A stretch of DNA of 25,499 nt from Cyclobacteriaceae bacterium (lineage in GTDB: Bacteria > Bacteroidota > Bacteroidia > Cytophagales > Cyclobacteriaceae). The notes beneath the pieces are model-generated. The model did no database searches. It was not told where the DNA came from and worked only from the letters and a program-made list of their open reading frames with translations. The position numbers and the translations under genes are program-made. Every line of letters starts with the position of its first letter. The stretch's first letter is position 1. Shown here in pieces: positions 8,087 to 15,373 of this stretch. The DNA lies in NCBI GenBank assembly GCA_009885605.1, contig VFKK01000246.1:1-25499 (forward strand). Reading direction: 5' to 3'.

Positions 8087-8373
8087 TATTCCATTACCTT
8101 CGGTACTCGGAAATAGTCAGAATCTCTTTTAGGAGCATTTTTCAAACCTGCTTCATGGTCAAGATGAGAACCTACTTTGTCATCACGCATCACATTTACC
8201 TCGGATGACATGGTCGTCAATGGTTCAATGTTATCAGTGTTCAGCTCATTCAATTGCTCTACCCATTCGAGGATTTGACTCATGTCCTTAGCCATTTTTT
8301 CAGAGCTGCTTTCGTCAAATTCGAGTCTTGCAAGGTGAGCGATTTTTTTAATGGATTTCTTATCGATTTTCAT
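8086..8373 (-). CDS. gatC: Asp-tRNA(Asn)/Glu-tRNA(Gln) amidotransferase subunit C
   Basis: Small subunit (95 residues) of the GatCAB complex, which converts Glu-tRNA(Gln) and/or Asp-tRNA(Asn) to the amidated forms; GatC clamps the GatA-GatB interface. The family pattern is plain: IKKIAHLARLEFDE (about 8-21), MSQILEWVEQLNELNTDNIEPL (split here around residue 40) and the C-terminal RDSDYFRVPKVME. I chose ATG 8373-8371 (MKIDKKSIKK). The frame stays open upstream to 8415, but that part is encoded by the neighbouring repeat element and does not match GatC. gatA and gatB are not adjacent, as is common in Bacteroidota. The stop overlaps the next start by one base (TAATG). Confidence 0.95.
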   Translation of the reverse strand: MKIDKKSIKKIAHLARLEFDESSSEKMAKDMSQILEWVEQLNELNTDNIEPLTTMSSEVNVMRDDKVGSHLDHEAGLKNAPKRDSDYFRVPKVME

Positions 8374-8395
8374 CTGTTTATAATTGTTTTTTAAA

Positions 8396-8462
8396 GGCCA
8401 GATTGAATCTCGCATGCCCCATATTCATTCCAGTGTGTGTCGCTTGCGTCATGCTTGATTTC
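8396..8462. repeat. Intergenic repeat, copy 1 (67 bp)
   Basis: About 84 percent identical (57 of 68 aligned positions, one 1-nt gap) to 11084-11151 in the same orientation. Shared blocks are GGCCAGAT, GAATCT, CGCATG, GTCATGCT and GATTTC at the ends, with a more variable middle. In both copies CGCATG near one end and GCATG-complementary GTCATGC near the other can pair over 5 bp. It fills the gap between plsC and gatC, and its last bases overlap the plsC stop codon. Confidence 0.75.
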
Positions 8463-9192
8463 AAAGGTGTTCGGAGTCTAGATTGAGTTGCTTCTGGATA
8501 ATACCAAAACATTTCTCCTTCAGTGTGTCTTCGATTTCAGTTGGTGAGGGGATCAAAGCCTCATGAAGAATCATTTTAGCCGGTCGCCTTCTCAAAAGCA
8601 TTTTCCCGTCGTCGGGCAAAATTAAATGATTATAAGATAAAGTGACTGGTATAATGGGGATTTGTTTCTCGATGGACAATCGAAAAGCACCGTTTTTGAA
8701 AGGAACCATCTGCGGAGGATGACTGGTGAATATTCCTCCTTCTGGAAATATAATCACGCTACTGCCTGCATCGAGACTTTCTCCCGCTCTTTTCATCGTT
8801 TCAGCCCGACTTCTCAATCGGTCACGATCCACAGCAATATGAAGATTTTTAAAATAATACCCGAAAAGTGGAGCTTTTCGAATGGATGCTTTCCCAACAA
8901 AAAGCACATCTCCCGGTACAAATCCCATCATGGGAATATCTAGGTAGGAAAAGTGATTTGCGAGAAAAATATAAGATTTTCCCTTTTCGATTATTGCTCG
9001 CTTTTCAATTTTGACAGAAAGTAAAATGATCGAAAAATAAACCTTGGCCCAATACCTTTGCAATTTTCTGCCGAATTTTTTCCAGCCTGGTATCCAAATA
9101 CAGATAAGTAAAATTGGAAAGACGAATAGGAAACTAAGCACAAAAAGAACTCCTGCATAAATAGTATAGAGCCTTCGGATCAGGTTACGCAT
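8461..9192 (-). CDS. plsC: 1-acyl-sn-glycerol-3-phosphate acyltransferase
   Basis: Acylates lysophosphatidate to phosphatidate, the second acyl step of phospholipid synthesis, at the inner face of the cytoplasmic membrane. The length of 243 residues is typical. An N-terminal hydrophobic anchor (about 12-35) precedes the catalytic NHxxxxD motif, here N79-H80 to D85 (NHFSYLD). The glycerol-phosphate-binding FPEGG motif lies at about 149-153 (FPEGGIF), with VGKASIRKAPLFGYYF (about 99-114) and IPVTLSYNHLILP (about 194 onward) as further family blocks. FPEGG in place of FPEGT is a common variant. The start overlaps the end of the globin gene by 8 bp, so the two are translationally coupled. It belongs to the AGPAT superfamily; a role in ornithine-lipid synthesis is less likely but not excluded. 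Confidence 0.92.
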   Translation of the reverse strand: MRNLIRRLYTIYAGVLFVLSFLFVFPILLICIWIPGWKKFGRKLQRYWAKVYFSIILLSVKIEKRAIIEKGKSYIFLANHFSYLDIPMMGFVPGDVLFVGKASIRKAPLFGYYFKNLHIAVDRDRLRSRAETMKRAGESLDAGSSVIIFPEGGIFTSHPPQMVPFKNGAFRLSIEKQIPIIPVTLSYNHLILPDDGKMLLRRRPAKMILHEALIPSPTEIEDTLKEKCFGIIQKQLNLDSEHL

Positions 9193-9559
9193 GATTGACC
9201 ATGTGGTTTGCCACTTTGATAAAATATCCCAACATCAACTCGCGTAAATTTTGGTCCAGATCGAGGGTGTCCATTGCAGTAAGCATACAATTGAGCCAGT
9301 GATCTCGCATGGATTCATCGATCTCCCAGTCAAAATGTCTCATTTTCAACCTGGGATGACCTCTTTGCTCGGAGTAGGTTTGAGGTCCACCGAAGACTTG
9401 AAGCAAAAAAAGAAACAAACGGTTTTCCGCAGGAGCAAGATCCTCAGGATAAAGATTTCTGAGTGTTTGATTTTTTGCTACTTCCTGATAAAAGTGGTGG
9501 GTCAGTTGCCTGATTTGATCTTCTCCGACCAATTCATAAATTGACTGAAATGGATTCAT
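9185..9559 (-). CDS. Group II truncated hemoglobin (trHbO-like)
   Basis: A cytosolic 2-on-2 heme protein of 124 residues that binds O2 or NO; proposed roles are NO/peroxide detoxification or oxygen handling. It aligns without large gaps to mycobacterial GlbO as I remember that sequence: the proximal His is His75 in HPRLKMRHFDW, Trp88 (position G8) lies in RDHWL, Tyr24 (B10) in HFYQEV, and Tyr37 (CD1) in LYPEDL. The FGGPQTYSEQRGHPRLK block (about 56-72) is the group II hallmark. The gene is 28 bp downstream of the NfeD-like protease and overlaps plsC by 8 bp, which points to one transcript. This linkage with membrane genes is unusual but may be only operon packing. Confidence 0.95.
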   Translation of the reverse strand: MNPFQSIYELVGEDQIRQLTHHFYQEVAKNQTLRNLYPEDLAPAENRLFLFLLQVFGGPQTYSEQRGHPRLKMRHFDWEIDESMRDHWLNCMLTAMDTLDLDQNLRELMLGYFIKVANHMVNHA

Positions 9560-9587
9560 AGGGCAAACTTAACTATTTCCCCAGCTT

Positions 9588-10943
9588 TCAGCTTTCCCAA
9601 TGTTTTACTTTCAAGGAAGTTCCTTCAGTGGATATCACGATTATTTTTTCTCCCTGATCCATGAATTCACCTCTGGAATAAGCATCATAGATTTCTCCAT
9701 CAATCTCCACTTTACCGCTCGGTCGAAGTCTTGAATGAACTATTCCGGTCTTTCCAAGCATGGAATTGGAATAGAAGCTGGAAGTATATCCTTCAGATCT
9801 TTGCTGAGTATCTGCGAGAGAGACTGATTTGAATGCACCCCATTCGTTGATCTTAGGAGTGAGCCAAAATATTAAGACAACAGATCCTAAGGCTGCCAAA
9901 ATCACGGTGAGCAATGCAGCAAAGAGATCGGCTGCAGGTACAAATTCGAAGTCAAAATTCTGATTGGGAATCATTCCTAACACAAGTCCGGTCAAAATTC
10001 CAATGATTCCAAGAATTCCGAAAATGCCAAAACCCGGAATTACAAAAAGCTCAACTGCCAGCAATACGATTCCGATGATGAAGACCAGAATCTCCCAGTT
10101 TTCCGCAAGACCGCTCAGATAGTAGGGAGTGAAATATAGAATAGTGGAGATAATTGCCGCTAAAAGCGGAAATCCAACTCCGGGCGTTTGCAACTCGAAA
10201 TAGATTCCTCCAATAATGATCAGAATCAGAAATCCGCTGATGGCAGGAGACAAGAAGAAGGCGATGACTTTCTCGATGTTGCCTTCTTCGTAAATGGTGA
10301 TTTCTGCCGACTGGAGATTTTGAGCAACCAGGATTTCATTGATGCTATTGTATTCGCCTTCGCAGAAACCGTATTTGATGGCTTCAGAAACCGAAAATGT
10401 AATAACGGATGTAGAATCTGAAATTCCCTCCACCACTATTTTTTCATCCACCATTGCCTCCGCGATTTTTGGATCACGACCGGTTGCTTCTGCGGTACTT
10501 CGCATCATGGATCGCATGTAGGATTGGTATTTGTCCGGAGCTGCAGCTCCATCTGTTCCGTTTACAACCGTAGCTGCGCCAATACTTCCTCCCGGTGCCA
10601 TGTAAATGCTGTCACTTGCGATCGAAATCAAGGCGCCTGCAGAAGCAGCATCCTTATTGATAAATACATAAATCGGAATTTCTGACTCCAAAAGCATAGT
10701 TCGGATATCATCGGCATCATTCACCGCACCACCATAGGTATCCATTTCGATGATTATCAGATCCGCTTCTGCCTCATTAGCTTTTTTTAATGCAAGCTCA
10801 ACTCTTCGATTCATTGCAGGATCGATGTCTTTGTCGATCTTGAAAGTGAAGATTTTTTTAATCGTTGGCTCATTGATTTGAGCTTGAACTAATTGGTTCG
10901 AAAACAAGAGTATGAATAAAAGAGCGATAGAAGTAAGTCTCAT
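9588..10943 (-). CDS. NfeD-like membrane serine protease (ClpP-class domain plus NfeD domain)
   Basis: Long-form NfeD protein of 451 residues. A signal peptide (1-21, ending LVQA) is followed by a ClpP-fold protease domain (about 28-215). The catalytic Ser101 lies in DAASAGALISIASD, and the probable Lys138 in PDKYQSYMR, the Ser-Lys dyad spacing known from the archaeal PH1510 protease. MDTYGGAVNDADDIR (about 67-81) is the substrate-binding strand region. Four or five membrane helices (about 228-355) follow, then a C-terminal soluble OB-fold NfeD domain (about 390-451) with GKTGIVHSRLRPSGKVEIDGE. The family works with stomatin-like proteins in membrane quality control; the usual stomatin/SPFH partner is absent here. 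The start codon opens the long minus-strand block, with the globin and plsC genes next. Confidence 0.93.
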   Translation of the reverse strand: MRLTSIALLFILLFSNQLVQAQINEPTIKKIFTFKIDKDIDPAMNRRVELALKKANEAEADLIIIEMDTYGGAVNDADDIRTMLLESEIPIYVFINKDAASAGALISIASDSIYMAPGGSIGAATVVNGTDGAAAPDKYQSYMRSMMRSTAEATGRDPKIAEAMVDEKIVVEGISDSTSVITFSVSEAIKYGFCEGEYNSINEILVAQNLQSAEITIYEEGNIEKVIAFFLSPAISGFLILIIIGGIYFELQTPGVGFPLLAAIISTILYFTPYYLSGLAENWEILVFIIGIVLLAVELFVIPGFGIFGILGIIGILTGLVLGMIPNQNFDFEFVPAADLFAALLTVILAALGSVVLIFWLTPKINEWGAFKSVSLADTQQRSEGYTSSFYSNSMLGKTGIVHSRLRPSGKVEIDGEIYDAYSRGEFMDQGEKIIVISTEGTSLKVKHWES

Positions 10944-11083
10944 TTCAGGATAAGCTTTAGATTGGTAAAAGATACAAAAACCGATTCAGAACTGTTTCTA
11001 TTAAATGATTCAGATTTTTTTGGACTCTTTGGGGAGTCAAGTATTCCGGTTTCGTTTCATATGAAAATAATTTGATTTTTATT

Positions 11084-11151
11084 GGCCAGATGGAATCTTC
11101 GCATGGCTGATAATCATATCGGTGTGCGTCACTTGCGTCATGCTCGATTTC
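11084..11151. repeat. Intergenic repeat, copy 2 (68 bp)
   Basis: Second copy of the element at 8396-8462, same orientation, in the divergent gap between the NfeD-like gene and the LysM gene. A 66-codon frame on the minus strand (10957-11157) runs through it, but the other copy has stop codons or unrelated translation, so I treat the element as non-coding. The middle contains GATAATCATATC, which can form a small hairpin that copy 1 lacks. Confidence 0.75.
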
Positions 11152-11229
11152 TAGCATAATTCTTGTTCTTTTAGTCTTCTGAAATTAATCTTGTATTTCG
11201 GCCTTAGCAACTCAAATTACAATCCTCCC

Positions 11230-12393
11230 ATGATATTGAGAACTCGATCTCTTTTGTTTTTACTAAGTTTCTTGTGTTTTTTTTCCTCATTTTCAATGGC
11301 TTTCGATTCTTCCGGACTCGATTCTATTGGGGTGGAGCGTGTAGGAGATAAATCATTTATCCTGCATCGGGTCGAACCCAAAGAGACACTATTCGGAATT
11401 TCAAGACGGTATGGAGCTCCTGTGAATGAAATTGTGAGTGCCAATGAAGCCTTGAAGCAAGGATTGAAAATCGGACAAACGATCAAAGTTCCGTTCATAC
11501 CAAAAGCAGATGTGCCAAACGGTTCAGTTTTGCATAAAGTCGCTCCGGGGGAAACACTTTTCTCCATTTCTAAGAATTACGGAGTTACTGTGGATCAGGT
11601 TAAGCTAAGTAATGGTTTAAAGGGAAATGATTTAAGTGTCGGTCAGTCATTGATTATTGACAGAGCCGGACTGGCTACAACCGCTTCTCAGACGGTTTCT
11701 CCCGTGCAAACCCAGCCAGCACCCGTGGTTCAAAACACTCCTGCTAAAGAAGTTGCAGTAGCATCAACTCCAAAAGTGGAAAAGCCTGCTCCAAAACAAA
11801 AAGAAGTCGAAACTATTAAATCTGAGCCGGCAAAGACAGCGTCCAGCCAAACTACAAATACAACACCGATGGTTCCGGGGGAATGGATGTCGCATAAAGT
11901 GAAAGCTGGTGAAACGTTATTCTCCATTTCCAGTCAATACGGTATCAAAGTGGAAGACTTGATTACTTGGAATGCCCTGACCTCAAATAATGTTAAGGAG
12001 GGTCAGAATCTGAAAGTTGGAAGAGGACCTGCAGAAGCTTCAAAAGTTCCGATTGTTGGTTCGCCCAGAGTGGTTACCAATGTGGAAGAAATGAATGTTG
12101 AGCCAACTGAAGAAAATACAGGAGGTTACAAAAATATCCGTGAAACCGGCCAAGCGGAAAGAATTGAAGGTACCGGCGGACATAAGAAGTATTTGGTGTT
12201 ACATCGAAATGCTCCTGTGGGTACGATCATGAGGATCAAAAACGAGGAAAACGACGTGACTATTTTTGCAAGAGTAGTAGGTACACTTCCTGAAACCGGT
12301 GACAACAGCAAACTGGTAATAAAACTTTCTCAGGCGGCATTTGACCAGTTGAAAGCTGTCAATCAGCGGTTTCCGGTTGAGATTATGTATTGA
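11230..12393 (+). CDS. Secreted LysM protein with three LysM repeats and a C-terminal double-psi beta-barrel
   Basis: A periplasmic or outer-surface peptidoglycan-binding protein of 387 residues. I chose ATG 11230 because it gives a clean signal peptide (MILRTRSLLFLLSFLCFFSS then FSMA); the frame is open 13 codons further upstream, without coding character. LysM1 spans about 46-88 (HRVEPKETLFGISRRYG), LysM2 101-144 (HKVAPGETLFSISKNYG) and LysM3 221-263 (HKVKAGETLFSISSQYG). A Pro/Lys/Thr-rich low-complexity linker (about 148-218) separates LysM2 and LysM3. The C-terminus (about 315-387: HRNAPVGTIMRIKN and FARVVGTLPETGDN) resembles an RlpA-like double-psi beta-barrel, but I cannot confirm the catalytic Asp/His pair of lytic transglycosylases. 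It is divergent from the NfeD-like gene and not clearly linked to downstream genes. Confidence 0.92.
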   Translation: MILRTRSLLFLLSFLCFFSSFSMAFDSSGLDSIGVERVGDKSFILHRVEPKETLFGISRRYGAPVNEIVSANEALKQGLKIGQTIKVPFIPKADVPNGSVLHKVAPGETLFSISKNYGVTVDQVKLSNGLKGNDLSVGQSLIIDRAGLATTASQTVSPVQTQPAPVVQNTPAKEVAVASTPKVEKPAPKQKEVETIKSEPAKTASSQTTNTTPMVPGEWMSHKVKAGETLFSISSQYGIKVEDLITWNALTSNNVKEGQNLKVGRGPAEASKVPIVGSPRVVTNVEEMNVEPTEENTGGYKNIRETGQAERIEGTGGHKKYLVLHRNAPVGTIMRIKNEENDVTIFARVVGTLPETGDNSKLVIKLSQAAFDQLKAVNQRFPVEIMY

Positions 12394-12468
12394 TATTTCA
12401 GAGAAAAACTAATTGGGGAAAATTCGTCATGTTCTGAATCCTTCTTAAATTTTCCAAAATTCTCTTTC

Positions 12469-12500
12469 AAAAAAGCTGGCTTCAGGTCAACTTTTTTGCT
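12469..12500 (+). terminator. Possible weak terminator after the LysM gene
   Basis: AAAAAAG (12469-12475) can pair with CTTTTTT (12491-12497), with a few imperfect inner pairs. The stem is AT-rich and the U-tract is part of the stem, so termination would be weak. It lies 75 bp past the LysM stop and upstream of the next plus-strand gene. Confidence 0.3.
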
Positions 12501-12540
12501 TTATGGGACAATGGCGGTAAATTGCAGACCAATTCCTGCC

Positions 12541-13095
12541 ATGAATAAAGTACAGCTCATATTTCATCATGTTTTCAGATTTATCTGGAACGCTATCTTC
12601 ATCATTTCCTATCCGATTTTAGCGAGTTTTGGATTGTTATTCATTGGGCTTACGTATCTTTTTTCATTGATTTCCAGACTTTTGACAAGGCTCAGGCCTG
12701 AGGGAAAAGCGATTGTTTTGAAAGACACCGAATGGGAGACATTACCTTATTCCAATGATTTACTAGAAGGTAGATTGATAAAGCAGATCATGTTTGGGCC
12801 ATCAGGATTTAAACTTCGCAGAAAAGATGGAGTGCCCTCTGTTTTGAGCGATTTTGTATTTGGAAAAAAAATCAGAGTGATGGAAGAAGGCTTTATCCTC
12901 GAAAAATGGAATAGTACCGAATCAAAAGATCTTCCCGATTTTGACATTTGCCTGTATGACCCGCATCAGGATTCGCTTCGAACGCTCACTAATATCAAAT
13001 GCTTTGACTGGCATGTCTCCGAAAAAGTGGATAATGAACTTTCCTTCAAATGGTTTGATGGCACGCAGGGCGGCGAAGTAAAAGTGGCCCTTTGA
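12541..13095 (+). CDS. Membrane-anchored protein of unknown function
   Basis: A 184-residue protein that I do not recognise. ATG 12541 gives MNKVQLIFHHVFRFIWNAIF; an in-frame ATG ten codons upstream (12511) is possible but adds a non-hydrophobic tail. One long or two short hydrophobic helices (about 8-48: IISYPILASFGLLFIGLTYL) are followed by a positively charged stop-transfer segment (SRLLTRLRPEGK) and a soluble domain of about 130 residues facing the cytoplasm. That domain is rich in aromatic and charged residues (for example DTEWETLPYSND, FDICLYDPHQDSLRTL, KCFDWHVSEK) and has no catalytic motif I can name. Its stop overlaps the start of the DUF2400 gene (TGATG), so the two are probably translationally coupled. 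Confidence 0.78.
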   Translation: MNKVQLIFHHVFRFIWNAIFIISYPILASFGLLFIGLTYLFSLISRLLTRLRPEGKAIVLKDTEWETLPYSNDLLEGRLIKQIMFGPSGFKLRRKDGVPSVLSDFVFGKKIRVMEEGFILEKWNSTESKDLPDFDICLYDPHQDSLRTLTNIKCFDWHVSEKVDNELSFKWFDGTQGGEVKVAL

Positions 13096-13862
13096 TGCAG
13101 GGATTAAAGGATTTTTTAGACGAGAAAGTTGAGAAGTACAACCAGCCAGGTTTTATCACGCTTGATCCGATTTCTATACCGCACCGATTTTCCAAAAAGG
13201 AGGACATTGAAATTTCAGGTTTTTTCGCAGCGATTCTGGCTTGGGGGCAGCGCAAAACCATCATCAACAAATGCATTGAACTGTTCCACCTGATGGACAA
13301 TTCACCTCATGATTTTCTTCTGAATCATCAGGAAACCGATCTAAAAACCTTTTTGAAATTTAAGCATCGAACGTTCAATGACGTAGATACGCTTTACTTC
13401 ATCCACTTTCTAACGTGGTTTTATCGAAACCATAACTCGCTTGAAGAAGCATTTTTACTGGGTCAAAATAATCAATTGGATGCCATGGAGTCGATTTTGG
13501 CTAGATTTCATCAGTTCTTCTTTAGTCTTCCCGATTCGCCGGGCCGAACCAAAAAACATATCGCAACACCTGCCCGAAAAGCGGCCTGCAAGCGAATCAA
13601 CATGTATTTGCGGTGGATGGTGAGATCGGATGAGAAAGGAGTGGACTTTGGACTTTGGAAAAAAATCAGTCCTTCACAACTGATCTGTCCTTGTGACTTA
13701 CATGTTGATCGGGTTGGACGGAAGTTGGGATTGATTTCCCGAAAGCAAACCGATTGGCTTACAGCTTTGGAGTTGACACAGAAGCTTCGGGAATTTGATC
13801 CAGAAGATCCTGTCAAGTATGATTTTGCGCTTTTTGGACTGGGAATCGAAGAGAAGTATTAA
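13095..13862 (+). CDS. DUF2400 / TIGR02757 family protein
   Basis: A conserved 255-residue protein of unknown function, widespread in Bacteroidota and some Spirochaetes. The family hallmarks are EISGFFAAILAWGQRKTI (about 36-53), NDVDTLYFIHFL (about 97-108), KRINMYLRWMVR (about 166-177), ICPCDLHVDRVGRKLGL (about 196-212) and the C-terminal PEDPVKYDFALFGLG (about 236-250). The arrangement of a helix-rich fold with a PxDxH segment has been compared with helix-hairpin-helix DNA glycosylases; I consider that plausible, but I cannot see a confirmed GPD motif. The true start is ATG 13095, overlapping the previous stop as TGATG. A convergent ATP-grasp gene lies downstream across a repeat-bearing spacer. 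Confidence 0.88.
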   Translation: MQGLKDFLDEKVEKYNQPGFITLDPISIPHRFSKKEDIEISGFFAAILAWGQRKTIINKCIELFHLMDNSPHDFLLNHQETDLKTFLKFKHRTFNDVDTLYFIHFLTWFYRNHNSLEEAFLLGQNNQLDAMESILARFHQFFFSLPDSPGRTKKHIATPARKAACKRINMYLRWMVRSDEKGVDFGLWKKISPSQLICPCDLHVDRVGRKLGLISRKQTDWLTALELTQKLREFDPEDPVKYDFALFGLGIEEKY

Positions 13863-13890
13863 GTCAACTGACGACGGTCAACAGTTGACA
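13863..13890 (-). repeat. Heptamer cluster A (four 7-bp units, minus orientation)
   Basis: Read on the minus strand, four adjacent 7-mers fit NGTNGAC with at most one change each: AGTTGAC (13869-13863), CGTCGTC, TGTTGAC and TGTCAAC (13890-13884). The whole also forms an inverted repeat, GTCAACTG (13863-13870) with CAGTTGAC (13882-13889). It begins directly after the DUF2400 stop. Confidence 0.65.
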
Positions 13891-13980
13891 GCTGGAATCT
13901 GAGATTTCGAACTCTATTGATTCAATCGAACCTATTTTACTCCAAAGGAGATTCTAATATTGAAGTTCTTTTCAACCTAC

Positions 13981-14009
13981 AGTGGACAGTGGTCTGTCGA
14001 CCGTAGACC
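13981..14009 (+). repeat. Heptamer cluster B (four 7-bp units, plus orientation)
   Basis: Four adjacent 7-mers fit NGTNGAC: AGTGGAC, AGTGGTC, TGTCGAC and CGTAGAC (13981-14008). GGTCT (13991-13995) and AGACC (14005-14009) can pair around it. It lies just before the stop of the convergent ATP-grasp gene, in the opposite orientation to cluster A, 90 bp away. Confidence 0.65.
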
Positions 14010-14016
14010 AAATGAA

Positions 14017-15234
14017 TCAATGAAACTTCTTCACTTCCGGAGCATCCGCAACAGTAGAGAAATCTCTCGCTAATCGCTCGGTGTACTCATCCAATAATTG
14101 CTTAACTCGTTTTTGATCTTTTGATTTCACGATGATGCCTGCGTGATATTTGAGCGGAACTCTGAAATAAATTTCAGGATCATTGAAACTGCCCAGATCA
14201 GGGTTCTCAAATTTTGAAAGAGTCAAAACAATTCCTGCATAGTTTTTTGCCACTTTTGGAAGCTCATATTTATAGCCTTTAGCGAGCGAATCCTCTATTT
14301 TTGCCCATTCCACCCATAGATTAATGCCTGTTGCAGCTTCCACCATTTCTGCCAGATGCGCTCCTCCAACTCGTGAGGCTGTCTCGAGAAAGTAGATTTC
14401 GCCGTCTTCGCGATTTTTGATAAACTCGGTATGAGTTGCTCCGGATTTCATTCCGAAGGCCTTCATGATATCGGCATTCACTTTTTTGATCGCCTTGTCA
14501 TCATCCGAGCCGTATTGCAAATTTGCGCTTCTGAAGATTCCTCCACCTTGCGAAATTTCCATTGGAGTATCCAGGTATCGGGACACTGTCAGAAAAAGAG
14601 TTTTTCCATCCACCATCAGCCCGTCCGCATGATAAACGTCTCCGGGCTTAAACTGCTCTACAAGATAGTAAAGCCTGTTGTCACCGAGTTCGTGGATATG
14701 GTTCCAAAGTGATTCTTTGTCGTAGACTTTAATGATTCCATTGGCCGAAGCTTCAGATCTTGGTTTCAAAACCCATGGCGGTCGTACATTATCTGCAAAC
14801 AGATTGATTTCCTCATCATTGAAGAGAGGGGAAAAAGCAGGGACTTTAATTCCAGCCTTCTGAGCTTTGATTCGCATTGCCAATTTGTCACGGAAAAATC
14901 TGCCTGTACTTTGTCCCATTCCCGATGTTCGCAAATTTTCCCGAAGGAAAGTTGCTTTCTCCACATCGTAATCATCCAGTGCAATGATCGCCTCAATTTT
15001 ATGATGCTTCATCAATCCTCCTACTCCCCGAAGGAGGAGATTCAGATCCCAATCCAGATCCTGACCAGGCATGTAGAAAACCTCATCAATATATTCGAAT
15101 GCCCAGGGCTTCTCTTTCAGATTTTCTGATGTGATCAAAAAGACTTTGTTTCCTTGCTTTTTCAAGGCAGTTAAAAAGGCATTTCCTTTAAAATAATTGG
15201 AGATGCAAAGGAAAGCTTTTCCTGGGTTTTCCAT
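14017..15234 (-). CDS. ATP-grasp domain protein, probable carboxylate-amine/thiol ligase
   Basis: A 405-residue cytosolic enzyme of the ATP-grasp superfamily, which joins a carboxylate to an amine or thiol through an acyl-phosphate using ATP. I chose ATG 15234-15232 (MENPGKAFLC) because the 16 codons upstream are unlike coding sequence. An N-terminal Rossmann-like part (about 5-105: FLITSENLKEKPWAFEYID and IIALDDYDVEKATFLREN) precedes the grasp domain. In that domain PWVLKPRSEASANGIIKVYD (split near residue 155) is the first ATP-binding lysine strand, YYLVEQFKPGDVYHADGLM (about 190-208) the second, and GEIYFLETASRVGGAH (about 277-292) the metal-binding Glu region. The substrate cannot be predicted from the sequence. 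Downstream is the heptamer spacer; upstream lies a perfect dyad at the end of pepA. Confidence 0.85.
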   Translation of the reverse strand: MENPGKAFLCISNYFKGNAFLTALKKQGNKVFLITSENLKEKPWAFEYIDEVFYMPGQDLDWDLNLLLRGVGGLMKHHKIEAIIALDDYDVEKATFLRENLRTSGMGQSTGRFFRDKLAMRIKAQKAGIKVPAFSPLFNDEEINLFADNVRPPWVLKPRSEASANGIIKVYDKESLWNHIHELGDNRLYYLVEQFKPGDVYHADGLMVDGKTLFLTVSRYLDTPMEISQGGGIFRSANLQYGSDDDKAIKKVNADIMKAFGMKSGATHTEFIKNREDGEIYFLETASRVGGAHLAEMVEAATGINLWVEWAKIEDSLAKGYKYELPKVAKNYAGIVLTLSKFENPDLGSFNDPEIYFRVPLKYHAGIIVKSKDQKRVKQLLDEYTERLARDFSTVADAPEVKKFH

Positions 15235-15348
15235 ACTTAAGTGGTTTTCGATGGAATTTAAGCATAGAAGCCAATTGGACAAATGTTTTTCTTTACGAAT
15301 AGAATTGAATTTTTTTTTGAGTTGACTTAACTATTCCAGCATTTGATT

Positions 15349-15373
15349 TATCTAACTGTAATTCAGTTAGATA
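15349..15373. repeat. Perfect 10-bp inverted repeat at the pepA stop
   Basis: TATCTAACTG (15349-15358) and CAGTTAGATA (15364-15373) pair perfectly around TAATT. The stop codon of pepA (15367-15369) lies inside the right arm. Neither side has a strong T-tract, so it could be an AT-rich mRNA stabiliser, an operator for the ATP-grasp gene or a degenerate terminator. Confidence 0.6.

Noticed and set aside
8374..8415. N-terminal extension of gatC
   Set aside because: These codons come from the spacer and repeat element; GatC homologues begin at the ATG at 8373.
10957..11157. 66-codon frame on minus running through repeat copy 2
   Set aside because: Most of it is the repeat element; the corresponding frame in copy 1 does not keep the protein, and it has no start context or family resemblance.
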